Source of the DNA: Kitasatospora cheerisanensis KCTC 2395
Lineage (GTDB): Bacteria; Actinomycetota; Actinomycetes; Streptomycetales; Streptomycetaceae
NCBI RefSeq assembly: GCF_000696185.1
Contig: NZ_KK853997.1
Span: 14,565 to 51,739 of the forward strand
Direction of reading: 5' to 3'
DNA length: 37,175 nt
The translations under genes were made by a program, and so were the position numbers. The notes under the pieces were generated by a model that worked only from the letters and a program-made list of their open reading frames with translations, searched no databases and was not told the DNA's origin. Of the stretch, positions 24,359 through 32,457 are shown one piece after another. Position 1 is the stretch's first letter; each line of letters starts with the position of its first letter.

Positions 24359-25270
24359 TCAGAGGCCCTCCTCGCGGATCGGGGTGACGATCTCCTCGAC
24401 CAGCCAGCCCGCGGCCCTGCCCGGGTAGGGCCGCGGCAGCGCGAGCACCACGTGCCGGACGCCGGCGGCGGCGAGCGCCCGGACGTGGGCACGGGTCCCG
24501 GCGGGGTCCGCGTAGTCGACGATGATCTGCGCGGAGCGCAGGATCCCGGCCGGGTCACGGCCGATCGCCTCGCAGTGCGCGTCCAGGACCCGGCCGCGTT
24601 CGGCGATCCAGTCGACGCCGTTGTGAGGCGGCCCGGGAACGTTCCAGATGTCGGCGTGCTCGGCGACGACCCGCAGCGTCCGGTCGCCCCAGCCGCCGAT
24701 CAGCAGCGGGGGTCCGCCCGGCCGGACCGGGCCGGGGCCGTTGCGGGTGCCGCGCAGCGTGGTGAACGGGCCGTCGTGGTCGAACACCTCCTCGCTCCAC
24801 ATCCGGCGCAGGACGGTGATCGTCTCCCTCAGCCGCGCCAGCCCCTCCGCCGGACCGGGCAGCGGGAAGCCGTACGCGGCGTACTCCGCGACCGCCGGGT
24901 TCGGACCGGCGGGCTGCCGGGTGCCGCCCACCCCCAGGCCCATGACCAGCCGGCCGCCGGAGACCACGTCCACCGTCGTCGCGATCTTCCCCAGGTGGGC
25001 GGGTGCACGCAGCCTGTTGCTCGTCACGAGCAGGCCCAGCCGCAGCCGGGTGGTGCGGGCCGCCAGCGCCGCCAGCAGCGTCCAGCCCTCCAGCACCGCC
25101 CCGCCCGGCGGCCCCGCCAACGGCATCAGGTGGTCCCACAGCCAGGCGTCGTCGAGCTCCGGCAACTCGTCCGCCTCCTCCCACACTCGGAGGATCTCGT
25201 CCCAGGACAGGTGCATCGGCGTGGTCTTGACGCCGAAGCGGAGCATGCTCTCGGAAACATCAACAGACAT
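24359..25270 (-). CDS. LLM-class flavin (F420)-dependent oxidoreductase
   Basis: A 303-residue luciferase-like monooxygenase fold protein. Typical marks are LRFGVKTTPMHLSWDEILRV, the DDAWLWDHL box, TLLAALAARTTRLRLGLLVT, APAHLGKIATTVDVVSGGRL with MGLGVGG, and GPPLLIGGWGDRTLRVVAEH. This set is characteristic of the F420-dependent branch found in actinobacteria (TIGR03560-like). Substrate cannot be told. ATG 25270 is chosen; a GTG three codons upstream is also possible. It is divergent from a MarR gene 62 bp away, with overlapping dyads between, so it is probably a detoxification or catabolic enzyme under MarR control. Confidence 0.9.
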   Translation of the reverse strand: MSVDVSESMLRFGVKTTPMHLSWDEILRVWEEADELPELDDAWLWDHLMPLAGPPGGAVLEGWTLLAALAARTTRLRLGLLVTSNRLRAPAHLGKIATTVDVVSGGRLVMGLGVGGTRQPAGPNPAVAEYAAYGFPLPGPAEGLARLRETITVLRRMWSEEVFDHDGPFTTLRGTRNGPGPVRPGGPPLLIGGWGDRTLRVVAEHADIWNVPGPPHNGVDWIAERGRVLDAHCEAIGRDPAGILRSAQIIVDYADPAGTRAHVRALAAAGVRHVVLALPRPYPGRAAGWLVEEIVTPIREEGL

Positions 25271-25290
25271 GACCGTCACCCTAACGGATC

Positions 25291-25312
25291 GTCAGCCCGA
25301 CTGACCATCAGT
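25291..25312. promoter_or_regulatory. Overlapping dyads, candidate MarR operator
   Basis: GTCAG-CCCGA-CTGAC (25291-25305) and ACTGA-CCA-TCAGT (25300-25312) overlap in the 62-bp space between the divergent LLM oxidoreductase and MarR genes. Confidence 0.6.
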
Positions 25313-25332
25313 TGCCTTGCTAGGATCCTGGG

Positions 25333-25797
25333 ATGGCAAAGCACGACAACGCGGACGGCGGAAGCGGCAACGCGGCGGCGGAACTCCTCGGCACCCGGCT
25401 GGGCTACCTCCTCAAGCACGCCCAACTGCGGCTCGCCGAACACATCGGGCCCGCACTCGCCCCGTTCGGCCTGGACGCACGGGAGCTCGCCGTCCTCGCC
25501 GTCCTCGCCGGCGACCGCCCCCTGTCGCAGCTCGAAGCCGCGCAGCGCCTGGGCATCGACCGCACCACCATGGTCGCCCTCCTCGATGCCCTCGAAGGCA
25601 AGGAGTTCGTGCAGCGACGGCGCAGCGAACACGACCGGCGCCGCAACACCGTCGAACTCACCGAGCACGGCCACCGGACGCGGGCCGCCGCCGAGCAGGC
25701 CCGCGAGGCGGCCGAACGCGAGTTCCTCGCCCCCCTCGACCGGACCGCCACCGCACAGCTCGTCCACGCGCTGCGGACCCTCACCCGCACCCCCTGA
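25333..25797 (+). CDS. MarR-family transcriptional regulator
   Basis: A 154-residue winged-helix regulator. The dimer helices flank the DNA-binding part: LGYLLKHAQLRLAEHIGPAL, then AVLAVLAGDRPLSQLEAAQR, the recognition helix LGIDRTTMVALLDALEGKEF, and the wing RRRSEHDRRRNTVELTEHG with the family DRR signature. It starts at ATG 25333 just after the dyads. It is probably a repressor of itself and of the divergent LLM-class oxidoreductase, released by a phenolic or similar ligand. No other target is adjacent. Confidence 0.92.
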   Translation: MAKHDNADGGSGNAAAELLGTRLGYLLKHAQLRLAEHIGPALAPFGLDARELAVLAVLAGDRPLSQLEAAQRLGIDRTTMVALLDALEGKEFVQRRRSEHDRRRNTVELTEHGHRTRAAAEQAREAAEREFLAPLDRTATAQLVHALRTLTRTP

Positions 25798-25938
25798 CCG
25801 CCCCCGAAGCGCGGCAGCCGGCACACCCCGCCGGGCACCGGGCCCGAACACCGCCCCTTCGTGCCGGAACCGACGGGCGGCCCCCGGCGTCCGACCTCCC
25901 GAGGTGTCGTCGTCCGCCGCTGGGAGGGGTTTCGGGTC

Positions 25939-26589
25939 ATGGGGGTCGTGCTGTGGGCCGTCGCCGGGGTGCTGTTCGCGCTGTTGCCGCTCGCGCACTG
26001 GCTGCTGCGTGCCCGGCACGGGGTGCTGCGGGCGGCGGTCGCCGGCGGGCTGCTGCTCTGGCTGGCGCTGGTGGCCGCGGTGGCGTTCGACCTGCTGCGG
26101 CCGCGGAGCAAGGCCGAGATCTACCTGCTCTGCGTGCCGGTCGCCGAGCTGGCCGTTCTGCTCGGCGTCTGGCTGGACCGGCGGATGGCCGGCCCGCTCA
26201 CCGTGCGGCCGAGCGGGTGGCGGCGGGCCGCGGGCATCGCCTTCCACGCCCAGCTGGGCCTGGTCCTCCCGCTCACCCCGCTGCTTGCCCTGGTGGCCTT
26301 CCACGAGGCCCAACTCCCCTCCCCCCGGGCCGTGCCGGAGCCGCCGCCGGGCTACACCGTCCTCGACGACGGTGAGGACTGCGGCAACGGCCACGGCGCC
26401 ACCTGCTGGCGCACCCTCTACCTCGCGGGCCCTCCCGGCGTGCCGACCGAAGCGGCCGCCGACCGGCTCCGCCCCCGGCAGCGGTGCGAGGCGAACGGCT
26501 GGCTCCTGGACCGCCGCGACCTCTGCACCGACGTCAGCACCGACGGCGCCACCATCGTCTACCGCGTCCTCCTCGGCGGCAGCGACTAG
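25939..26589 (+). CDS. Membrane protein with Cys-rich extracytoplasmic C-terminus (216 aa)
   Basis: Unassigned. ATG 25939 follows GGGAGGGG. Four hydrophobic segments: VVLWAVAGVLFALLPLAHWL, AVAGGLLLWLALVAAVAFDL, IYLLCVPVAELAVLLGVWL, and IAFHAQLGLVLPLTPLLALV, then an extramembrane domain of about 80 residues with GYTVLDDGEDCGNGHGATCW, RQRCEANGWLLD and RDLCTDVSTD. The four Cys in the tail suggest two disulfides outside the cell. An N-terminal run of small secreted-style linkers is absent, so it is a true multi-pass protein. Not recognised as a known family; it stands alone between the MarR gene and an ATP-grasp gene. Confidence 0.7.
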   Translation: MGVVLWAVAGVLFALLPLAHWLLRARHGVLRAAVAGGLLLWLALVAAVAFDLLRPRSKAEIYLLCVPVAELAVLLGVWLDRRMAGPLTVRPSGWRRAAGIAFHAQLGLVLPLTPLLALVAFHEAQLPSPRAVPEPPPGYTVLDDGEDCGNGHGATCWRTLYLAGPPGVPTEAAADRLRPRQRCEANGWLLDRRDLCTDVSTDGATIVYRVLLGGSD

Positions 26590-26681
26590 CGTCCGGCGCA
26601 GCCGGCCGGGATTCTCGGCTGCGGCGGCGGGCGCGGTGGGGATAGCGTGGCGGCTTCGCGGGTTGCGGGAGGGGTGCGCGG

Positions 26682-27452
26682 GTGCTGGTCATGCCGGGGA
26701 GGCGGACGTCGACGATGGAGCTGCTCGCCGTCGAGGCGGCGGCTCGGGGCATGCGGGTCAGGCCGGCGGAGGAGCCCGGCCCGGCGGGCCCCGCGCACTG
26801 GTACGGCGGCCCGCTCGCGGGCGGGCGGTTGGCGGGCCGGCTCGGGTTCGCGCTGCTGGAGCCGACGGACGGCTGGCTCGCCGAGCTGCCGGAGGAGTTC
26901 ACCGGCCGTGAGATCCGGTCGGGGACTGTCGCCGACGTGTGGGCGATCGACCGGCCGACGTTCGTCAAGCCGCCCCGGGACAAGTCCTTCCCGCCCGCCG
27001 TCCACACCGACGGCTCGCGCCTGCCGCCCGGGCTGGACCCGGCGACCCCGGTCCTGCTGTCCGAGGTGGTGACCTTCGCGGCCGAGTACCGGCTGTTCCT
27101 GCTGGACGGCCGGATCGCCGCGGCGAGCCGGTACGCGGTGTTCGGCCGGCTCGACCCCCGCCCGCTCGGCTCCGACCGCGCGGACCGTACCACCGCCGCG
27201 GAGCTCACCGAGTTCACCGACCGCCTGACCGCCGCGGCCGGACACACCCTGCCGAGCGCCGTCGTCGTGGACGTCGGACAGCTGCTCGACCCGTACCGGC
27301 CCGGCCACCGCTGGGCCGTGGTGGAGGCCGACATGGCCTGGTTCTCGCACGCCTACGCCGCCGACCCGGCACGAGTGCTGGACGTGGTCCTGCGGGCGGC
27401 GGGGCCGCGCGAACGCGTACTGCCGCGCGACCTGCCGTTCGAACGGCGCTGA
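26682..27452 (+). CDS. ATP-grasp domain protein (DUF4343/R2K-like)
   Basis: A 256-residue protein. GTG 26682 follows GGGAGGGG; an ATG nine bases on is an alternative. Features of the R2K-type ATP-grasp: WAIDRPTFVKPPRDKSFPPA (phosphate-binding Lys region), VLLSEVVTFAAEYRLFLLDG (the EY/ER-type nucleotide loop), AAASRYAVFGRLDP, then a C-terminal VVVDVGQLLDPYRPGHRWAV and VVEADMAWFSHAYAADPARV with the acidic metal-binding residues. Such enzymes ligate a carboxylate to an amine or thiol. Similar lone genes are common in actinomycetes without known substrate. No peptide substrate gene is visible beside it. Confidence 0.83.
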   Translation: MLVMPGRRTSTMELLAVEAAARGMRVRPAEEPGPAGPAHWYGGPLAGGRLAGRLGFALLEPTDGWLAELPEEFTGREIRSGTVADVWAIDRPTFVKPPRDKSFPPAVHTDGSRLPPGLDPATPVLLSEVVTFAAEYRLFLLDGRIAAASRYAVFGRLDPRPLGSDRADRTTAAELTEFTDRLTAAAGHTLPSAVVVDVGQLLDPYRPGHRWAVVEADMAWFSHAYAADPARVLDVVLRAAGPRERVLPRDLPFERR

Positions 27453-27517
27453 GCCGGCGACCGGCTCGCCTCGGCGCCGGCCGGCGCGGGAAGGACACCC
27501 GGGCACACGGGACCGGG

Positions 27518-28796
27518 TCAAGCGGCGGCGCAGTCCAGGACCCGCCCGTCGGACGTGCCGACGAGCAGCCGGCCGGGCTCGGTCACCGTCAGCGCGGTCG
27601 GAACGGCCGGAACCCCGGCGACGGTCAACCGCTCGCGCCAACGGACCGTCCCGTCGTGGAGGTTGAGGGCCAGGACCTCGCCGTCGCGATAGGCCACGTA
27701 GACGGTGTCCGCTCCGGCGTCGAGGTCGGTGGCGACGTGGTCGGTCCGGAGGATCCAGCGGGGTGCGCCGTCGGCGGCAGCGCGACGGACGACGAACGAA
27801 CCGCCGGGTTGCAGGCCGCGACCGTCGTGGACGGTGCCGGCGTGGACCAGGTCGCCGTCCGCGGTCTCCGCGCCCGGGCCGGGGACGTGCGTCTGCCCGG
27901 GCTCCCAGGAGAGCGGGAACAGCGGCCGGGCGCCCGGCCCTCGGGAGCGCGGGCCGCCACCCAGTCCTGCCCGGGTCCGCGGCGGGCACGGACGGTCCGG
28001 CGAACGTAGTCCCGGCTGCCGCGCCGGATCCGCAGACGGTCCCGCCGGTCGACGTACCCGGTGGTCCGGTGCTCGATCGACAGGCCGTCGCCGAGGGCGG
28101 CACGTCCGGGCCGCGGCGGGGTGTCGCTCTCCCCGTCGAGGGTGGCCAGGACGGTACCGTCGGGCAGTTCCGCCACCGCGAGGACGTGGCGCCGGGGCTG
28201 CCAGTCGGGGCTCAGCGCGGAGAGCGTTCGACGTGCCTCGGCCCGCCCCTCGGGGCGGGGGCGGGCACCCGGGGGCCGGCCAGATCGGCGCCGGTGAGCG
28301 AACGGGGCGCGGCAGCACGCCAGTTGGGCCGCCGGACGACGGCGACGTGGCCCTCGACGTGGGCCCTCCCGTCCTGGTGGTCGTCGGGTGGCGCCATCAG
28401 CACGCGCAGGGTCTGCCCGTCGAGCCAGGTCAGGCCGAGGACCTGGCGGCCGAAGTCGTGCTCGACGAGGGTGGTGGCGGACCCGGTCTCCCAGTCCAGC
28501 AGGAGCAGTTCACCCTCGAACAGGTAGCCGCCGTCGTACGCGCCGGTGCCGACGGCCAGTAGCGGTTCCGTCGGGTGGAAGGCCAGGGCGTGTACCGGGA
28601 ACCGGCTCCGGAGCGCGGCCCGGCAGCGGAGGTCGCCCACGCCGTACACCGCCACCGTGGCCGTCCGGGCGAACGCGGGCCCACCCGCCACCGCGAGCAG
28701 GCCGCGCCCCTCGTCGGACACCGCCAGAACGGGCTCACCGGCCTCGGCGAACGGGCGGTCACCGAGGACGCGCAGGACCTGGAGCGGGGATGTCAT
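27518..28796 (-). pseudogene. Beta-propeller (WD40/PQQ-like) protein split into three frames
   Basis: Reads as one protein of about 420 residues in three frames. Frame 1 from ATG 28796: AGEPVLAVSDEGRGLLAVAG, VHALAFHPTEPLLAVG and LLLLDWETGSATTLVEHDFG, repeating blades. Frame 2: TLSALSPDWQPRRHVLAVAE, LPDGTVLATLDGE, GLSIEHRTTGYVDRRDRLRI. Frame 3: GARPLFPLSWEPGQTHVPGP, RTDHVATDLDAGADTVYVAY and a PQQ-like LALNLHDGTVRWRERLTVAG, ending RVLDCAAA. Junctions near 28245 and 27932 each correspond to one missing base in GC hairpin-prone tracts. Either a recent pseudogene or base-calling errors; otherwise the sequence is well conserved blade by blade. The partner gene lies 43 bp upstream on the same strand. 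Confidence 0.75.
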
Positions 28797-28839
28797 ACCG
28801 AAGATCCTCCCAGCCGGGGGCTGTTCGTGGCCCGGGACG

Positions 28840-29625
28840 TCAGCGGAGCGCGTTCGACAGCGACTCGGTCAGGATGCAGGTGAACCCGACGCCCCAGTCG
28901 TCGCGGTCGTCGCAGCGCAACTCCCGGTCGCACAGGGCGTCCAGCAGGTCCTTCAGCGGGATCACGGCGCCCTCGGCGTCCGGCTCCGGGACGTGCAGCA
29001 CCTCGATCATCCCCGCGCGGACGAACCGGACCAGCGGGGCGATCTGCGCCGCGACGAAGGCCCGCAGCTCCTCGCCCGCCGACTCGGCCGGAGGGTCGGC
29101 GAGCACGCCCCAGTTGCCGGTCAGCCAGCCGCTCGCCTCCAGGGCGCAGACCCGGATCCGGTCCTCGTCCTCGGTCAGCTCCAGCTCGTGGATGGTGGCC
29201 GGGACGCCCGGCGCGTACGCCGCGGCCTTCCAGCGGTGGCGGCCCTCATCGGTGGCCCGCAGCGACAGGACGGGCAGGTCGTTCCGCTCGTCCCGCGGCA
29301 GCAGCCAGGTCTCCGGGTCGGCGACGAGCCGCTCGAGTTCCGTGCCGGTGACGGCCGGCCCGTCCTCCTGGACGAACCGGGTGCTCAGCGCCCGACGGAC
29401 CGTCAGCCACCCGTCCGCGACCAGCCGGAGCACCGCCGCGGCCAGCTCCGGCACCCGCTCCGACTCCTCCGCGGGCGAGGCGTTGCGGCGCCGCGGCACC
29501 GCGGGCGAGCCCGCCCAGCGCAGCACGGCGGTGACGTGCGTCGCGCTGCCGCGCGGGCTCGTGCCGTTGACGGCTCGGCGGACCAGCACCTGCTCGGTGA
29601 CGGACAGTTCGTCCCAGTTCTCCAT
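28840..29625 (-). CDS. Hypothetical protein, beta-propeller gene partner (261 aa)
   Basis: Unassigned cytoplasmic protein. ATG 29625. The first half looks like a winged-helix-type module: MENWDELSVTEQVLVRRAVN, THVTAVLRWAG, RVPELAAAVLRLVADGWLTV, then a strand-rich part, LPVLSLRATDEGRHRWKAAA and TIHELELTEDEDRIRVCALE. The C-terminal section (LRAFVAAQIAPLVRFVRAGM, VIPLKDLLDALCDRELRCDD) is helical. The gene lies 43 bp upstream of the beta-propeller gene and is probably co-transcribed with it. I do not recognise the family; an SMI1/immunity-like or regulatory role is possible but unsupported. Confidence 0.68.
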   Translation of the reverse strand: MENWDELSVTEQVLVRRAVNGTSPRGSATHVTAVLRWAGSPAVPRRRNASPAEESERVPELAAAVLRLVADGWLTVRRALSTRFVQEDGPAVTGTELERLVADPETWLLPRDERNDLPVLSLRATDEGRHRWKAAAYAPGVPATIHELELTEDEDRIRVCALEASGWLTGNWGVLADPPAESAGEELRAFVAAQIAPLVRFVRAGMIEVLHVPEPDAEGAVIPLKDLLDALCDRELRCDDRDDWGVGFTCILTESLSNALR

Positions 29626-29875
29626 GGCGGCCGATCCTGGCACATCCACCCGCTTCGACCTGCACGGTTTTCCGGGCCGAGGGGCCGCCGGGCCGCAGGG
29701 CCGCGCCGGCCGAACGGGGCGCAGCCGCCCGCCAGTTCGCCGCCGCCGCGGCCCGGCGGCCCGGCGGCCCGGTACCAAGGTCGCGGTCGAGAACGGGACG
29801 ATCGGCCGACGCGTGCCCCGCCCGCGGCGGTGATCATGTGGGTGGTCCGTTCGCTTCGAGGAGAAGGAGGCAGCG

Positions 29876-30366
29876 ATGCGGGTGGAGTTGGTGGACTGGG
29901 TGGAGGTCCCGGCCGGGGTGCTGCACCGGGGCACGCCGGCCGACGGGGTGGCGGCCGTGGCCCGCCGCTACGCGGAGACCGGGGTGCCGGTGGAGTGGTA
30001 CCTGAAGGAGGCCCCGCGCGCGGAGGTGCACGTCCCGGCGTTCCGGATCGCCCGGACTCCGGTCACGGTCGGGCAGTGGGCGCTCTTCGCGGCGGCAACC
30101 GGCCGGCCCGTCCCACGGACGCCGGCCGATCACCCGGTCATCGGGGTCGCCTGGGAGGCGGCGGCGGCCTACTGCCGGTGGCTGGGCGAACGACTCGGCC
30201 TCGGCGTACGGCTGCCCACGGAGGACGAGTGGGAGCGCGCCGCGCGCGGGGACGACGACCGGAGCGCCGGCCGTACGGTCCCGCGATCTACGATGGGCCG
30301 ATGCCCGACATCTCCTTCCCGCCCTCCCTGCCCGTCCGCCCCGCCCGCCCGGCGGTGGCGGCATGA
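29876..30366 (+). pseudogene. Truncated formylglycine-generating-enzyme (SUMF1)-like protein
   Basis: ATG 29876 follows AGGAGG by five bases. Residues 1-129 match the N-terminal half of a FGE/SUMF1 fold: WVEVPAGVLHRGT, VHVPAFRIARTPVTVGQWAL, HPVIGVAWEAAAAYCRWLGE and RLPTEDEWERAARG. FGE oxidises a sulfatase Cys to formylglycine. After GDDDR (about 30262) the frame is wrong; shifting by one base gives RPYGPAIYDGPMP and then a TGA at 30364-30366 that overlaps the ATG of the next gene (ATGA). The C-terminal half with the copper-binding Cys pair is absent in all frames. So it is a short, non-catalytic FGE-like protein with one frameshift, or a truncated relic. Confidence 0.72.
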
Positions 30367-30767
30367 CCCGGCCGGTGCGCGGGACGCTGCACCACGTCGA
30401 GATCTGGGTGCCCGATCTGGAGCGGGCCGCCGCGTCCTTCGGCTGGCTGTTGGAGGCACTGGGCCACTCGCTCTTCCAGCGCTGGGACAGCGGCCGCAGT
30501 TGGCGGCTCGGGGCGACCTACCTGGTCGTCGAGCAGTCCCCCGCGCTCACCGCCGGCCAGCACGACCGGTGCCGGCCCGGCCTGAACCACCTGGCGTTCC
30601 ACGTCGAGGGCCCCGACGCCGTCGACGCCCTGGTCGCCGAGGCACCGCGACACGGCTGGACGCTCCTGTTCCCCGACCGCCACCCGCACGCCGGCGGCGA
30701 ACAGACGTACGCCGCCTACCTGGAGAACGCCGACGGCTTCGAGGTCGAACTCGTCGCCCACCGGTAG
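30363..30767 (+). CDS. VOC-superfamily protein (134 aa)
   Basis: A glyoxalase/bleomycin-resistance-fold protein. Module 1: GTLHHVEIWVPDLERAAASF, GWLLEALGHS, with His10 or His11 a probable metal ligand. Module 2: GLNHLAFHVEGPDAVDALVA, HGWTLLFPDRHPHAGGEQTY, AAYLENADGFEVELVAHR, with His in NHLAFHV and Glu in FEVEL as ligands. This arrangement is like dioxygenase/lactoylglutathione-lyase-like actinobacterial VOC proteins. Its ATG overlaps the end of the shifted FGE-like frame by 4 bp, so it was probably expressed from that gene's promoter. Substrate unknown. Confidence 0.88.
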   Translation: MTRPVRGTLHHVEIWVPDLERAAASFGWLLEALGHSLFQRWDSGRSWRLGATYLVVEQSPALTAGQHDRCRPGLNHLAFHVEGPDAVDALVAEAPRHGWTLLFPDRHPHAGGEQTYAAYLENADGFEVELVAHR

Positions 30768-30916
30768 GCCCCCGGCACCGAAGCGGACCGACTGCGCCCC
30801 CCGGGCTGTTCTACGCGTGGACGGGGGACAAGGCGACCGGCGAACGGCAGGGCCGGGTGACGGTCCGTCAGGAACCCGCGGGCGCCACGCCCGCTGTCCG
30901 GGAGCGTCCTCGCCTC

Positions 30917-31603
30917 TCAGGGGACCAGCGGCCCGGCGAGCACACCCAGCCCCGCCTGACGGTCCCCGGACCAGGTCACGGATCCGGTGTCCCGCGGCTT
31001 GCGGCCCCACAGCATGAGCAGCAGGTCCTCGGCAGTGCCCGAGAGTTCCGCGATCGGCTCCCCGGGCCCGTACGTCCAGGAGCCGCCGGAGTCGGTGGCG
31101 GTGACCCGCACGGCCCGCTCGGGGTACTTGGCGGCTCCCCTGGAGATCATGCGGTGCGCCATCGTGTCGAAGACCTCGGCGACACCGTCGGCGGCGAGCG
31201 CCGCGTCCATCGGCGTGGCCGGGCCGAGCGCGTGCTCGGCGTCCCACCGGTGCATCAGCGTTTCCTGCGCACGGCGCCGCCGCCAGAACCCGACCGTGTG
31301 CGGCTCCTGGAACGTCCACGCCGCGGTCGACGGATCGACCGACAGGGCCTCCACCAGCGCGTCCGCCGTCCCGGCGTACCAGGCCTTCAGGCCGGCCCGG
31401 TCACGGGGCGCAGCACCCTCGTCGTAGCTGTCGCCGTGCCCCTCCCGCACCGCAGCGACGACCCACAGGTTCCCCGCTCCCATGTGCGCGGCCAGCTCCG
31501 CCAACGTCCAGTCCCCGCAGTGCTCGACGGGTGCCGACAGGTCGCCGTCCAGCGAGGCGCCGAACGCGTCCAGTTCACGCCGAAGATCAACCAGGTAGTC
31601 CAC
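30917..31603 (-). CDS. Mycothiol-dependent maleylpyruvate isomerase family protein
   Basis: A 228-residue DinB-like protein. The N-terminal helical metal-binding domain has LVDLRRELDAFGASLDGDLS, HCGDWTLAELAAHMGAGNLW with the metal His of AAHMG, and later RAQETLMHRWDAEHALG with the second and third His; the C-terminal domain has WTYGPGEPIAELSGTAEDLL and LLMLWGRKP. This is the standard layout of TIGR03083-type proteins (maleylpyruvate isomerase N-terminal), using mycothiol in actinobacteria. Many homologues are unassigned thiol-transferases rather than true isomerases. GTG 31603 is the best start, giving VDYLVDLRRE; there is no clear ribosome binding site. Single gene, minus strand. Confidence 0.87.
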   Translation of the reverse strand: MDYLVDLRRELDAFGASLDGDLSAPVEHCGDWTLAELAAHMGAGNLWVVAAVREGHGDSYDEGAAPRDRAGLKAWYAGTADALVEALSVDPSTAAWTFQEPHTVGFWRRRRAQETLMHRWDAEHALGPATPMDAALAADGVAEVFDTMAHRMISRGAAKYPERAVRVTATDSGGSWTYGPGEPIAELSGTAEDLLLMLWGRKPRDTGSVTWSGDRQAGLGVLAGPLVP

Positions 31604-31737
31604 GGCGACAACGTACAGCCCACCGGTCCTGCCGGGAAGCACCCCTCGAACGCCGCCCAGTGTGCGGGCACCGGGGCGGCACACCCCTGACTGTCCCGTG
31701 CCGCCGGTGACCGGCTGCCCCGGGCGACGACGGTGCG

Positions 31738-32259
31738 CTACGTATTCAGCGTGTGCCGTGCCGTGCGGATGAAGGCGGCCACCGCTGTCCACAGTTGGGC
31801 ACACCTGCCGGGGAGTTCGGCCGGGTCGCCGTCGCCGCGCAGGATGGCTTCGATGAGCTTGAAGACCGTGGTCGATGCGGGGCCGACGGCCATGGCGGCT
31901 GCGGCGACCTCGTCCGGGCCCTCCACGCACACGACGTCGAGCGCGGGAAGAAACCGGTCGTGGTAGTTGTCGCGCAGCCTGTTGTGGATGTCCTGGAGGG
32001 CCGACCGCCACTCCGGACGGGTCGGCCCGCGGAAGAGCGACAGCGCGTTGCCGTTCAGGTTTCCCATGGCGTGGACGCAGGCGATGAATTCCAGGTAGGC
32101 GGTGCGCCTGGCCTGCCTGGTCTGTTCGCTGCGGTGCTCGGCGGCGTTGAGTTCGGCAGTCTGCCGGGCCGATCGGGCCGACAAGCGGCCGGTGGTCCAG
32201 CTCGCGGCGACGGCGGTTGCACCGGTGATGGCGGCGATCAGCCAGGTCGAGTCCCCCAT
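31738..32259 (-). CDS. Hypothetical protein with N-terminal membrane anchor (173 aa)
   Basis: Unassigned. From ATG 32259: MGDSTWLIAAITGATAVAAS, one hydrophobic segment, then a long helix SARQTAELNAAEHRSEQTRQ, ARRTAYLEFIACVHAMGNLN and further helices with LRDNYHDRFLPALDVVCVEG, TVFKLIEAILRGDGDPAELP, WTAVAAFIRTARHTLNT. This pattern, an N-terminal anchor with a Glu/Gln/Arg helix that reads like TxxxxAEHRSEQTRQARR, is frequent in actinobacterial proteins with a predicted coiled coil. Probably type I membrane anchored, cytoplasmic. Ribosome binding site is weak. Function unknown. Confidence 0.72.
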   Translation of the reverse strand: MGDSTWLIAAITGATAVAASWTTGRLSARSARQTAELNAAEHRSEQTRQARRTAYLEFIACVHAMGNLNGNALSLFRGPTRPEWRSALQDIHNRLRDNYHDRFLPALDVVCVEGPDEVAAAAMAVGPASTTVFKLIEAILRGDGDPAELPGRCAQLWTAVAAFIRTARHTLNT

Positions 32260-32293
32260 GCGGAGCAGTGTGCGGCCGGCCGGGACAGGCAGC

Positions 32294-32322
32294 AAGGGCG
32301 CCGGTGCGGGTGTGGCGCCCTT
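32294..32322 (-). terminator. Possible hairpin terminator downstream of the two-component operon
   Basis: AAGGGCGCC at 32294-32302 and its perfect complement at 32314-32322, loop 11 nt. It lies 136 bp past the response regulator stop and 35 bp upstream of the next minus-strand gene. Confidence 0.45.
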
Positions 32323-32457
32323 CGTCGCCGAAGGCCGGCTGCTGCGGCCCAGCCGCTGGCGTGCCAAGCTCCCGCCGAATCGTCACTCACCGTGCAGACC
32401 AGGGAAGTTGAGCCAGAAGCACGTCCCTGCCGGACGGGGTGCGCCCCTGGGCGGCGG

